Both the position numbers and the translations under genes were made by a program. From positions 151,630 through 215,629 of the forward strand of contig JAABSO010000002.1 in NCBI GenBank assembly GCA_011390335.1: 64,000 nucleotides of DNA. The letters are read 5' to 3'. The stretch's first letter is position 1, and every line of letters begins with the position of its first letter. The stretch is from Desulfotignum sp. Its GTDB lineage: Bacteria > Desulfobacterota > Desulfobacteria > Desulfobacterales > Desulfobacteraceae. Shown here in pieces: positions 35,965-44,708 of the stretch. Below the pieces are notes generated by a model that saw only the letters and a program-made list of their open reading frames with translations, was not told the origin of the DNA and searched no databases.

Positions 35965-36234
35965 ATGGAATTTCTTGTTGGAAGTGTATGGGCAGCAGGC
36001 CTGGCTATCGGTATTGCTGCATTCGGTTGCGGTATTGGACAGGGTTTGGGTCTGAATGGCGCCATGAGCGGTATTTCCAGAAATCCGGAAGCTGCCGGTA
36101 AAATTCAGGTGAACATGCTCATCGGTCTGGCACTCATTGAATCACTGTGTATTTATGCACTGGTTGTATCATTGATTCTCATGTATGCCCATCCTGCCCT
36201 GGAGGCTGCTACTGCAGCGCTTGGCGCACAATAG
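35965..36234 (+). CDS. atpE: ATP synthase F0 subunit c, Na+-type ligand pattern
   Basis: Two-helix c-ring subunit of 89 residues with the loop SRNPEA. The ion-carrying carboxylate is Glu59. Gln26 (GIGQG), Glu59-Ser60 and Tyr64 (IESLCIY) reproduce the Na+-binding set of Ilyobacter tartaricus (Gln32, Glu65, Ser66, Tyr70) with identical spacing. This suggests Na+ rather than H+ coupling, which would fit the Na+-type TRAP transport nearby. AGAAGGAG precedes the ATG. Confidence 0.95.
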   Translation: MEFLVGSVWAAGLAIGIAAFGCGIGQGLGLNGAMSGISRNPEAAGKIQVNMLIGLALIESLCIYALVVSLILMYAHPALEAATAALGAQ

Positions 36235-36265
36235 GTCATACAAAGCTCTAAGTGAAATAGATGAC

Positions 36266-36305
36266 AAAAAGGTGCAGGGCAGCATGCCCTGCACCTTTTT
36301 GTTTT
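36266..36305 (+). terminator. Intrinsic terminator of the atp cluster
   Basis: AAAAAGGTGCAGGGC and GCCCTGCACCTTTTT form a near-perfect 15-bp stem with a short tip, followed by TTTTTG. It lies 32 bp after atpE. Confidence 0.93.
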
Positions 36306-36410
36306 ATTTGTATAACCACAACTTTGTTTTATTTTGTAAGAAATTATGTCATAATGTTATAAAATTTTGACATGCATGTATGATCCATTCAAACACGGAA
36401 GGGAGGCGCC

Positions 36411-36845
36411 ATGAACCATTCATCCATTGAGTTTGTGCCCATGCCGGAAGATGCTGGACAGCAGGTACGGCGATTTTTCCGCGTGCCGCCGGTTACAGGC
36501 GAATCCATTAGTGTTCAGATCGCATCAGTCTCCTATCCTGTTTCAGACATAAGCCTTGGAGGCGTCAGCATTCTTCTTAAAGACAATCAGGCCTTTCAGA
36601 TTGGAGCAGACCTGCCCGGCTGCAAGCTGCATTTCAAAAAAATCGTGCTGTCTGATTTGACCGGACGTATCACGCATTGTTCTCCCTCTGCTCAGGACAG
36701 TGATCTGTGGCAGTTTGGTATCCAGTGGATCCATATGAAAGAATCCCAGAAAAAAGCGCTGGAACAGATCCTGATCCAGCTGAAAAAAAGTGCACTGGCA
36801 TTGTCAAAGACCGCTTTGCCGGAAGAAACAGATGAGGAAAGATGA
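36411..36845 (+). CDS. PilZ domain protein (c-di-GMP binding)
   Basis: Single-domain PilZ protein of 144 residues. The c-di-GMP signature is split as usual: an arginine cluster VRRFFRV near residue 20 and DISLGGVSI near residue 47. The C-terminal helix is lysine-rich. GGGAGG lies upstream. It begins a four-gene run with the ParA-like ATPase and the kinase, suggesting a c-di-GMP-responsive surface, motility or localisation function. Confidence 0.9.
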   Translation: MNHSSIEFVPMPEDAGQQVRRFFRVPPVTGESISVQIASVSYPVSDISLGGVSILLKDNQAFQIGADLPGCKLHFKKIVLSDLTGRITHCSPSAQDSDLWQFGIQWIHMKESQKKALEQILIQLKKSALALSKTALPEETDEER

Positions 36846-37150
36846 ATCAGAAAAAAGATATCATGGGAAAAATCCTGGATGGAAACGATGAAGGATCTGA
36901 AGGTCAAACCCGTGAACTGGACTGCCTGATATACCGCAGAGAACCAGGGGATCCTGAAGAGGTACCGTTTTACGAACCCTCAGATGATTCCTGGAAAGTA
37001 TCCAAAGATAACGTATCGGTGGAGGTGTGGGAAAGCAGAGCCAAGATACGGATGCGGGTTTCTCTGGAAAAGAACCGGCAGGTTTCCATGAAGCGGATAG
37101 CCAGTATTGCCGTGGATGCGATTCTCAAAGAGCTGAAAAAGGAGGATTAG
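36842..37150 (+). CDS. Hypothetical protein between PilZ protein and ParA-like ATPase
   Basis: Acidic-to-mixed protein of 102 residues that I do not recognise. Its start overlaps the PilZ stop (ATGA) and its stop is 1 bp before the ATPase start, so it is almost surely translated with both. The C-terminal KNRQVSMKRIASIAVDAILKEL looks like an amphipathic helix. There is no signal peptide or membrane segment. It may act as an adaptor for the ATPase, but that is conjecture. Confidence 0.75.
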   Translation: MNQKKDIMGKILDGNDEGSEGQTRELDCLIYRREPGDPEEVPFYEPSDDSWKVSKDNVSVEVWESRAKIRMRVSLEKNRQVSMKRIASIAVDAILKELKKED

Positions 37151-37151
37151 G

Positions 37152-38090
37152 GTGATTATCGTCTGTCCCAAATGCAGCAGAAAGCACAACGTCAGTTTGG
37201 ATGCGGTAAAGCCCCATATCGGTTCCGGCAAAAAACTTACCGCCACCTGTAAATCCTGCAGCCACAGATTCCCGGTTCATGTGGATACACTTTTTGCCCA
37301 GGCCGGGCAGCAGGAACACCCAAAAACATACAAGGCAAGAAAAATCTGTGTGACCCTCAGCAAGGGCGGGGTGGGTAAAACCACCACTGCTGTCAATCTG
37401 GGCAGCGGCCTGGCTTTGGCCGGGTATAAGGTGCTGCTGGTGGATACAGACACCCAGGGGCAGTCAGCGTATATGCTGGGAAGAAAGCCTGCAGCAGGGC
37501 TTACCGAATTGCTCACCCAGGAACTGACACCCAGAGAATGCATTCTGGAGGCACGCAAGAATCTGTGGCTTCTGGGGGGCGGAAAATCCCTGGCAGGGGT
37601 AAAGCGGATTATTGACCGAAAGAGTTTCGGGGCGGAATGGACCCTGTCAGAAGCCATGTCTGCTTTAGATCATGAATATGATTTTATCATAATGGACACC
37701 TCTCCGGGATGGGATCAGCTTATTGTCAATGTTTTGTTTTATGCCACCGAAGTTCTCGTGCCTGTTGCACTGGAGATCATGCCGTTGCACGGCTTATCAG
37801 AATTTTTAAAAAGCCTTGGTTCCATCCAGAAATACCGAAAAGAGATACAGCTAAAATACATTGTGCCCACCTTTCTGGACACCCGGATCAAAGGCCCCCA
37901 GAACCTGTATGCACAATTGAAAAAATTATATCCCGAGACCATTTGTACACCGATCCGTTACAATGAAAGTCTGTCAGAAGCCCCGTCTTTTGGCAAAACC
38001 ATTTTTGAATTTGCACCGGGTTCCACTGCTTCTTCGGATTATAGAAAGCTGGTCAGAAAAGTAAGTTTAAATGAAAGCGCCCTTGTATAA
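37152..38090 (+). CDS. ParA/MinD-type ATPase with N-terminal zinc ribbon
   Basis: Protein of 312 residues. An MJ0042-like zinc ribbon uses Cys5, Cys8, Cys33 and Cys36, and is followed by a deviant Walker A KGGVGKTT at 71-78 and LVDTDTQGQS, the ParA switch region. DTSPGWD corresponds to Walker B. ParA-type ATPases position DNA, chemoreceptor clusters or appendages; no parB lies nearby, so plasmid-type partition is unlikely. The GTG start has AAGGAGG upstream. The neighbouring PilZ protein and kinase suggest a role in cell-pole or surface organisation. Confidence 0.87.
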   Translation: MIIVCPKCSRKHNVSLDAVKPHIGSGKKLTATCKSCSHRFPVHVDTLFAQAGQQEHPKTYKARKICVTLSKGGVGKTTTAVNLGSGLALAGYKVLLVDTDTQGQSAYMLGRKPAAGLTELLTQELTPRECILEARKNLWLLGGGKSLAGVKRIIDRKSFGAEWTLSEAMSALDHEYDFIIMDTSPGWDQLIVNVLFYATEVLVPVALEIMPLHGLSEFLKSLGSIQKYRKEIQLKYIVPTFLDTRIKGPQNLYAQLKKLYPETICTPIRYNESLSEAPSFGKTIFEFAPGSTASSDYRKLVRKVSLNESALV

Positions 38091-38143
38091 AAGGCCCGGC
38101 CATGTCGTAACCTTTCTGGGTCCCATTGATCAGGGAATCGGTA

Positions 38144-40174
38144 ATGGGACTTAGAGCGCGTATCATAGTGGTTGTCGTAGTTGCCAGCAGTATTATCAAT
38201 CTGTTTTTGTGTTTTTATTTCATCGCCCAGATCAGAGAACTGGAACTCAAAAGACTCAGAAACAAAATAAACAAAACCACCCATATGATGAAACTGGTGA
38301 ATGCCAGACCCCTTTACAATGTGGACAAGGAAACCCTGAAAATCAATATGGAGACGTTTTTTGACGATGAAAACATGAAACACATCTCCATCCATGAAGC
38401 AGATATCAACGTCAATATCCAGTTTGCCAGAGAATTTGACCCCAATGCTATGGATATCGAAAAAATTTTTTATATATCATATAAAGGACTGAACCTGGGC
38501 AAAATGCGGGTGGTGTATTCCACCAGCCTGATTGAGAAAAAACTGGCAAAATTCCGGTCCCAGATGCTGGTTTTTACCTTTGGTGTCATCCTGACCATGG
38601 TGGTGATACTGGGGTTTGTCATCAACCGGTTGATGGCACCCATAACCATGCTGGCTGCGGCTGCGTCCGACATTGCTGCGGGTAATCTTGAACGACAGAT
38701 TCCAAAAGGCGGGACAGGTGAAGTGGGAACCCTTGCCAGAAATTTTGCTTCCATGCAGCATGCCGTCAAGGACAAAATAAATGCACTGGCCCATACCAAC
38801 AAGCATCTGAAAAATCAGATTCAGCAAAAGGAAATTAATGAAAAAAAGATCCTTCACCAGAGCAGAATTATTTTTTCGGTAAACACATTTTTTCAAAAAT
38901 CCATGATGGCTGAATCCCGTCAGGAAGTTGCAGAGCTCTTTATTCCCATTGCCCTGGCAGTCATTGACAGCAGATACTGTTTTGTGGGGGAAGTGGACAA
39001 AACAGATCCAGACCGTATGCATATTCTGGCAATTTCCCAGCAGGCCCTTGCTGACTGTGCCCTAGCAGATATGGAAAAAGAGATGCGGTTAAAGGGTACA
39101 TGCATCACAGGTATCCGGGCCCGGATCATCAGGGAAAATACAGCGGTTATTGTCAATAATCCTCCCGTCCATCCGGATATCGGCCACATACCAGATGCCC
39201 ATATTTCCCTTGAAAACTTTATGGGCGTACCCATGCGGGTGGGATCGGAAACCAACGGCGTGGTGGCGTTCAGCGGAAAAAAAGAGGGGTATGACGACGG
39301 GGACAAAGAAGCAGCCCAGATACTGACAATGGCATTGACAGAGGCATTGAACCTCAAACGCCAGGAAGAGGAAAAACTCAGGCTGGAAGAGATGATGATA
39401 CAGTCAGAAAAAATGGTGTCTCTGGGCAGCCTGGCCGCAGGTATGGCCCATGAAATAAACAATCCTCTGGCCGGGATTCTGCAGAATACCCAGGTCATCC
39501 AGAACCGGTTGAAAAACAAGCTGCCTGCCAATCTGGCTGCAGCCAGGGAACTGGGCCTGGATCTGGACCGCATGACCGCATACATGGAAAAGCGCGACAT
39601 CTTTAAAATGACTGATTCGGTGATCACGGCGGGCAGGCGGGCAGCAGCCATCGTTTCCAACATGCTCTCTTTTTCCAGAAAATCGGCGTCAGGCTATGTC
39701 CATGAAGATCTGGAAACGCTTTTGGACCAGACCATTGCGCTGGCAAAAAGTGATTATAACCTGAAAAAGAAATTTGATTTTAAAAAGATTCGCATAGAGC
39801 GGGATTACATGCCCGGCTTGCCCAAAGTTTCCTGCAGGGCCAGTGAAATACAGCAGGTATTTTTCAATATCCTGTCCAACGGTGTCCAGGCCATGATGTC
39901 AGATCCCATGAACCAGGAACCATGTTTTTTTTTGCGCCTGTTCATGCAGAATGACATGGTCAGTGTCCAGATTCAGGACAACGGCCCCGGCATGAACGCA
40001 GAGCAGAGAAAACGGATATTTGAGCCCTTTTTTACCACCAAAAACGTAGGGGAGGGCACAGGCCTGGGCCTTGCGGTTTCCTATTTCATCATTACAGAAA
40101 ACCACAAGGGCCGGATTCAGGTGGAATCCAGTCCCGGCCAGGGCAGCTGTTTTACCATCAGCCTGCCGGTGTAG
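38144..40174 (+). CDS. Membrane sensor histidine kinase (HAMP-GAF-HisKA-HATPase)
   Basis: Kinase of 676 residues. A first membrane helix near residues 5-27, an extracytoplasmic sensor region to about 135, a second helix ([19 protein letters not shown]) and a HAMP domain ([10 protein letters not shown]) come first. A GAF-like domain (about 245-390) follows, then His436 in [12 protein letters not shown]. The HATPase domain has N and G boxes in [19 protein letters not shown] and [12 protein letters not shown] 38144 is preferred over TTG 38126 because AGGGA lies upstream of it. The orphan receiver at 32437 is a possible but unproven partner. Confidence 0.93.
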   Translation: MGLRARIIVVVVVASSIINLFLCFYFIAQIRELELKRLRNKINKTTHMMKLVNARPLYNVDKETLKINMETFFDDENMKHISIHEADINVNIQFAREFDPNAMDIEKIFYISYKGLNLGKMRVVYSTSLIEKKLAKFRSQMLVFTFGVILTMVVILGFVINRLMAPITMLAAAASDIAAGNLERQIPKGGTGEVGTLARNFASMQHAVKDKINALAHTNKHLKNQIQQKEINEKKILHQSRIIFSVNTFFQKSMMAESRQEVAELFIPIALAVIDSRYCFVGEVDKTDPDRMHILAISQQALADCALADMEKEMRLKGTCITGIRARIIRENTAVIVNNPPVHPDIGHIPDAHISLENFMGVPMRVGSETNGVVAFSGKKEGYDDGDKEAAQILTMALTEALNLKRQEEEKLRLEEMMIQSEKMVSLGSLAAGMAHEINNPLAGILQNTQVIQNRLKNKLPANLAAARELGLDLDRMTAYMEKRDIFKMTDSVITAGRRAAAIVSNMLSFSRKSASGYVHEDLETLLDQTIALAKSDYNLKKKFDFKKIRIERDYMPGLPKVSCRASEIQQVFFNILSNGVQAMMSDPMNQEPCFFLRLFMQNDMVSVQIQDNGPGMNAEQRKRIFEPFFTTKNVGEGTGLGLAVSYFIITENHKGRIQVESSPGQGSCFTISLPV

Positions 40175-40198
40175 TGCCGGCAGGCTGATGGTTTTTTT
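40154..40198 (+). terminator. Terminator overlapping the kinase 3' end
   Basis: A perfect 16-bp stem (40154-40169 with 40177-40192, ACCATCAGCCTGCCGG) and a 7-nt loop are followed by T7. The left arm encodes the last residues of the kinase and the stop codon lies in the loop. Confidence 0.93.
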
Positions 40199-40235
40199 CA
40201 CAGGCGGTCATAGGGGCCCGCCTGTGGGGTTTTTG
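40199..40235 (+). terminator. Second tandem terminator
   Basis: CACAGGCGG (40199-40207) pairs with CCGCCTGTG (40218-40226), then GGGTTTTT. It directly follows the first terminator and separates the kinase run from the convergent ACT-domain gene. Confidence 0.75.
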
Positions 40236-40267
40236 GCTGTTTTGTCCAGCCGGTCCGGGCCAAACAA

Positions 40268-40699
40268 TCACAGGCTGGAGATCTCCTCGGCGCTGATGAC
40301 CCTGATCTGTTTTTCTTCCAGGATTTCCAAAGCTTTTTTGTGGTCATCGAATCGAAATACCATGATGGCGTTTTTACACTGGGGGTTGGCAAAGGCATAC
40401 ATGTATTCCACATTGACGTTCTGCATCCACAAGGGATCCAGTACCTGGTTGAGACCGCCCGGTTCATCAGTGACTTCCACCGCCAGCACCTTGGTTCTTC
40501 CCACGGTAAACCCTTCTTTGCGTAAGGCCTCTTCCGCCTTGTCATTGTTGTTCACAATGAGTCTGAGTACCCCGAAATCCGTGGTGTCAGCCAGGGACAA
40601 TGCCCGGATGTTCACGTCCGCATCCCGCAGGATCGCGGTGACTTCCGCCAGCCGGCCTTCTTTGTTTTCAATGAATATAGATATCTGTTCGGCAAGCAT
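40268..40699 (-). CDS. ACT-domain protein (tandem ACT) paired with PaaK ligase
   Basis: Small protein of 143 residues with two ACT modules: QISIFIENKEGRLAEVTAIL then TKVLAVEVTDEPGGLNQVL. ACT domains bind amino acids. This type is very commonly adjacent to PaaK-like phenylacetate-CoA ligases in anaerobes and may tune the ligase to amino acid supply. It lies 15 bp after the ligase gene on the same strand. Confidence 0.88.
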   Translation of the reverse strand: MLAEQISIFIENKEGRLAEVTAILRDADVNIRALSLADTTDFGVLRLIVNNNDKAEEALRKEGFTVGRTKVLAVEVTDEPGGLNQVLDPLWMQNVNVEYMYAFANPQCKNAIMVFRFDDHKKALEILEEKQIRVISAEEISSL

Positions 40700-40714
40700 G
40701 TAAGGTCTCCCTTT

Positions 40715-42019
40715 TTATAGGTTTCGTTTATCGATCACCCGGACGGCCTTGCCCTGGCTTCGCTGGATGGCTTTGGGCTCCACCAGCATGACTCTGGCAG
40801 ACACCCCCAATGTTTCCTTTATGTCGTGGGCGATCTGGTTTTCCATGGTCTGAAGGCTTTTGATGTCATCACTGAAAAGGTTTTCACTGATCTCCACTTT
40901 CACTGTCAGGGTGTCCAGGTTGTCTTTCCTGTCCACTTCCAGCTGGTAATGGGGAAGGATTTTCTTGGTCTCCATGAGCACGCTTTCGATCTGGGATGGA
41001 AACACATTGACCCCCCGGATGATGAGCATGTCATCTGTGCGGCCGGCCGGTTTGGTCATGCGGATATGGGTTCTGCCGCAGGCACAGGGGGTGGGGTTTA
41101 AAGATGAAATGTCCCTGGTGCGGTACCGTATGACAGGAAAGGCTTCCTTGGTAATGGAGGTGAATACCAGCTCGCCTTCTGCCCCATGGGGAAGCACCTT
41201 TCCTGTGTCAGGATCAATGATCTCCACAATAAAATGGTCTTCAAATACATGGAGCCCATTCTGTTCTTCCTTGCACTCAATGGACACGCCAGGGCCGATA
41301 ATTTCACTGAGACCGTATATATCCACCGCCTTGAGGTGGAGTTTGGCTTCCAGTTCGGCCCGCATATTTTCAGTCCAGGGTTCGGCCCCGAAAATACCCG
41401 CGGTAAAGGACAGCTCCTTGAAATCCACACCCATTTCATCTGCCACCTCTGCCAGGTGGAGAATATAGGACGGGGTGCCGCACAAAATAGTGGGCTTGAA
41501 ATCCTTCATAATGGTAATCTGGCGTTTGGTGTTTCCGCCGGATACCGGAATCACCGACGCCCCCAACCGTTCCGCCCCGTAATGGGCCCCAAGGCCACCT
41601 GTGAACAGCCCGTATCCAAAAGCATTGTGGATAATGTCCCCGGAACCGGCCCCGGCAGCTGCCAGGCTCCTGGCCATGAGATCAGACCAGGTTTCCACAT
41701 CACGCCGGGTGTATCCCACCACCGTGGGTTTGCCGGTGGTGCCTGATGAGGCGTGGATTCTCACCACCTGTTCCATGGGGACGGCAAACATATCATAGGG
41801 ATAGTTGTCCCGCAAATCCTGTTTCGTGGTAAAGGGAAGGTGCTTGAGATCGTCCATGGTCTGGATATCTCTGGGACTGATACCTGCAGCATCAAAGCTT
41901 TTTTTGTAAAACGGCACGGTTGCATACACCCGGTCAATGGTGGTCTGGAGCCGCCGCAACTGGATGGCTTCAAGGCCTTCCCTGGGCATGGTTTCAAAAT
42001 CAATATCAAAAATGGGCAT
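40715..42019 (-). CDS. paaK: Phenylacetate-CoA ligase
   Basis: AMP-forming arylacetate-CoA ligase of 434 residues. The adenylation P-loop [16 protein letters not shown] lies near residue 91, and [11 protein letters not shown] and [11 protein letters not shown] are family hallmarks; the C-terminal domain contains KAVRVIDKR. It would activate phenylacetate or related acids (for example indole- or hydroxyphenylacetate) formed by Ehrlich-type amino acid breakdown. It lies in an operon with an enoyl-CoA hydratase upstream and an ACT protein downstream. Confidence 0.95.
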   Translation of the reverse strand: MPIFDIDFETMPREGLEAIQLRRLQTTIDRVYATVPFYKKSFDAAGISPRDIQTMDDLKHLPFTTKQDLRDNYPYDMFAVPMEQVVRIHASSGTTGKPTVVGYTRRDVETWSDLMARSLAAAGAGSGDIIHNAFGYGLFTGGLGAHYGAERLGASVIPVSGGNTKRQITIMKDFKPTILCGTPSYILHLAEVADEMGVDFKELSFTAGIFGAEPWTENMRAELEAKLHLKAVDIYGLSEIIGPGVSIECKEEQNGLHVFEDHFIVEIIDPDTGKVLPHGAEGELVFTSITKEAFPVIRYRTRDISSLNPTPCACGRTHIRMTKPAGRTDDMLIIRGVNVFPSQIESVLMETKKILPHYQLEVDRKDNLDTLTVKVEISENLFSDDIKSLQTMENQIAHDIKETLGVSARVMLVEPKAIQRSQGKAVRVIDKRNL

Positions 42020-42072
42020 GGTCTTTCCTTTTTCAAAATACAGGCTGCTGCCCGGGCCGGGTTTTGGCCGGG

Positions 42073-42861
42073 TCAGTTGAGCCCGCCTGTGAACACGGGT
42101 TTGCGTTTTTCCAGAAAGGCGGATGTGCCTTCTTTGGCATCAGCACTGGCCATGGTCAGGCCGAATGCATCATTTTCAATCCTGCAACCAGTCTCAAGGT
42201 CTGCATTGGTACCGTTGTGAATGACTTCCTTGGCTGCCCGCAGTGCTACACGGCCTTTGGCGGCGATAGTGCCGGCGGTCTTCATGACAGCATCCATGAG
42301 ATCTTCAGGGGCACACACCTGGTTGACCATCCCGAATTCAAACGCCTGGCTGGCGGTAATGTTTTTTCCGGTGAACACCATTTCTCTTGCCCGATTGCTG
42401 CCCACAATGCGGGCCAGACGCTGGGTGCCGCCAAAACCCGGGATCAGGCCCAGATTGATTTCCGGAAGCCCAAAAACAGCTTTTTCAGAGGCATAGATGA
42501 AATCACAGGCCAGGGCCGCCTCAGAACCGCCGCCCAGGGCGAATCCATTCACTGCGGCAATGGCAGGGATGGGCAGGTCTTCAATTTTTGAAAATACTTT
42601 CTGGCCTTTTCTGGAAAAATATTTTCCCTGGAGGGGGGTCATTTTGGTGAGCTCCACAATATCCGCACCTGCCACAAATGCTTTGTCCCCGGCGCCGGTG
42701 AGCACCAGAACCCGAATTTCAGGATCGGCCTGCACCTGGTCCAGGGCCTGATCAAGGTCATCAAACATGGCATTGTTCAAGGCATTCAATGCCTTGGGCC
42801 GGTTGAACTGTATCAGTGCAATGTTATTTTCCATTGTCAGGATAATGTTTTCAAAAGACAT
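42073..42861 (-). CDS. Enoyl-CoA hydratase/crotonase family protein
   Basis: Crotonase-fold protein of 262 residues. The oxyanion-hole segments [11 protein letters not shown] and [16 protein letters not shown] and the catalytic Glu region [20 protein letters not shown] (with the second Glu position also acidic, as in true hydratases) are present. It probably hydrates short enoyl-CoAs in beta-oxidation. ATG 42861 is chosen because GGAG is eight bases upstream. It is the first gene of the paaK run. Confidence 0.92.
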   Translation of the reverse strand: MSFENIILTMENNIALIQFNRPKALNALNNAMFDDLDQALDQVQADPEIRVLVLTGAGDKAFVAGADIVELTKMTPLQGKYFSRKGQKVFSKIEDLPIPAIAAVNGFALGGGSEAALACDFIYASEKAVFGLPEINLGLIPGFGGTQRLARIVGSNRAREMVFTGKNITASQAFEFGMVNQVCAPEDLMDAVMKTAGTIAAKGRVALRAAKEVIHNGTNADLETGCRIENDAFGLTMASADAKEGTSAFLEKRKPVFTGGLN

Positions 42862-42899
42862 GGGTTTCTCCTTGCATTTTTTTGATTTTCTTTCATATA

Positions 42900-44705
42900 T
42901 CACAATTGCCGCGGGTTTGTTGCATCAACATATTTTTGTACACCATCTGCAATGGCATTGCAGATATCTTCCTGGTAGGAGGGGGTCAGCAGCCGCTTAC
43001 ATTCTTGTTTATTGGAAACAAATGAGGTTTCAATGAGAATGGAGGGCATACGGGCACCCAGCAGCACATAAAACGGGGCCTGTTTAACGCCCAGATCCCT
43101 GATGCCGGTATATTTTTTTGTCATGCCCTGGATCATGGCCTGGTGCACATCATTGGCAAGGCGGGTGGATTCACCGATCTTGGCATGTTTCATCAAATCA
43201 CTTAAAATGAATTCCAAATCGGAAATGTTTTTTCTGGAGGTGGCATTTTCTCTGGCAGCCACGGCAATGGCCTGTTCATCAGTGGCCAGGTTCAGAAGAT
43301 AGGTTTCGATGCCCGCCAGGTTTTTATTGCGGGCTGCATTGGTGTGCAGGGAAATGAACAGATCGGCCCGCTGGGTATTGGCAATGGCGGTTCTTTCTTC
43401 TAAGGTCAGCTTTGCATCAGAGCTCCTGGTGAGGATCACAGTGCATTTGAGGCGGTCCCGCAGTTTGACAGCCAGGGTTTTGGCCATTTGCAGCACGATG
43501 TCTTTTTCCCACACCCCTTTGACATACCCCGGGGCCCCGGGGTCCGACCCCCCATGGCCCGGGTCAATGACGATTTTCTGCACCCCCAGGGCCAGCTGCC
43601 GGGCGATGTCTGATGATCTCAGGTTGTCTGTGGTCATGGGGCTGGTTGTGAGAACATCCTCTGTTTTGGCTGCTGCCTTTTGTGCCGTCAGATGCTCCCC
43701 GGTACCGTTACCCGTGCCCCAGACATCAATGACGATCCGGAACGGGTCTTTTAAGGAAAAAATTTTATAATTCTCAAAGGATTTGATGTCCACCACCACC
43801 CGGACGGTATGGGGAAGATACTGGCCTGCCCTTGCCTGTTTGAGCAGGTCATCATTGATCGGGGTATGTTCTGCCACCCCTTTTCCCAGCCTTGTCTGGG
43901 GGATATCCACGTAAAGCCGTTGAAACGGTATGTTCAGGTCAGGGTCTTTTTTGAGCAGATGGTGGGAATAGGTCCGGTCCCGGGTGGCGTTGATGACTAT
44001 TCTGGTATACTCCGGGTTGGACCAGAACCGCAGGTCAGTGACATTGGCATCAGCACCGGGCATGTTCTGATCAGGGTGCTGGTCCCTGTCAGGGGCATCT
44101 GCCGCAGCATACCCATCCGCTTCCTGCAGGTGTGATTCACGGGTTGTGGTCTGCCGGTCAAAATCCGCATCCTGGTCTGTGTTTTTGCTACCTGCATCCG
44201 CAGTGCCCAAGGTTTCTTTTTTTGTTTCCGCTTTTTTGGACCGGATGTGCTTAGGAGGATGGGTCCGGGGATCCGGGCTTTCAGAAAGGGAGGTGAGCTG
44301 TGTTTTGGCCCGGACATTATAGGCGGATTCCGGGTATTTGTTTCTTATTCTTACCAGCAGATCAATGGCACGGGTTTTGTAGATCTCATCCTTGGAAAGG
44401 CTGAACAGCTGCAGGTAAAGTTCGGCTGCCTTGTACATGCCGGCCGGGGCCCAGGAACTTTCCGGATCTGTCTTATAGATTGCTTCATATCGGTGGATAC
44501 AGCCTATCCATTCCGATACTTTCTGCCGTTTTACAGGGGAATTGCGCAGGGTTTTGAAACAGGCATCCGCAGCCAGGTATTTCTGCTTGGGAACCTGCGC
44601 CATGCCGGTTTCAATGAAATGCGTCCAGAACAATATCAGGCAGATACCTGCAGCTGTAATCCAGATGGACCGGCAAGATATGCTGTATGGCCGGCAAAAG
44701 AACAT
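42900..44705 (-). CDS. amiC: N-acetylmuramoyl-L-alanine amidase (AmiC-like, AMIN + Amidase_3)
   Basis: Cell-wall hydrolase of 601 residues. After an N-terminal hydrophobic segment comes a helical TPR-like region (~40-150), a low-complexity D/Q/T-rich linker (~150-220), an AMIN domain (DLRFWSNPEYTRIVINATRD) and the zinc amidase domain. Zinc ligands are seen in VIDPGHGGSDPG, the Glu of VWEKDIV and FISLHTNAA; the catalytic Glu is in PSILIETSFVSN. It splits daughter-cell peptidoglycan in the periplasm. mutS lies 3 bp upstream. Confidence 0.93.
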   Translation of the reverse strand: MFFCRPYSISCRSIWITAAGICLILFWTHFIETGMAQVPKQKYLAADACFKTLRNSPVKRQKVSEWIGCIHRYEAIYKTDPESSWAPAGMYKAAELYLQLFSLSKDEIYKTRAIDLLVRIRNKYPESAYNVRAKTQLTSLSESPDPRTHPPKHIRSKKAETKKETLGTADAGSKNTDQDADFDRQTTTRESHLQEADGYAAADAPDRDQHPDQNMPGADANVTDLRFWSNPEYTRIVINATRDRTYSHHLLKKDPDLNIPFQRLYVDIPQTRLGKGVAEHTPINDDLLKQARAGQYLPHTVRVVVDIKSFENYKIFSLKDPFRIVIDVWGTGNGTGEHLTAQKAAAKTEDVLTTSPMTTDNLRSSDIARQLALGVQKIVIDPGHGGSDPGAPGYVKGVWEKDIVLQMAKTLAVKLRDRLKCTVILTRSSDAKLTLEERTAIANTQRADLFISLHTNAARNKNLAGIETYLLNLATDEQAIAVAARENATSRKNISDLEFILSDLMKHAKIGESTRLANDVHQAMIQGMTKKYTGIRDLGVKQAPFYVLLGARMPSILIETSFVSNKQECKRLLTPSYQEDICNAIADGVQKYVDATNPRQL

Positions 44706-44708
44706 GGG

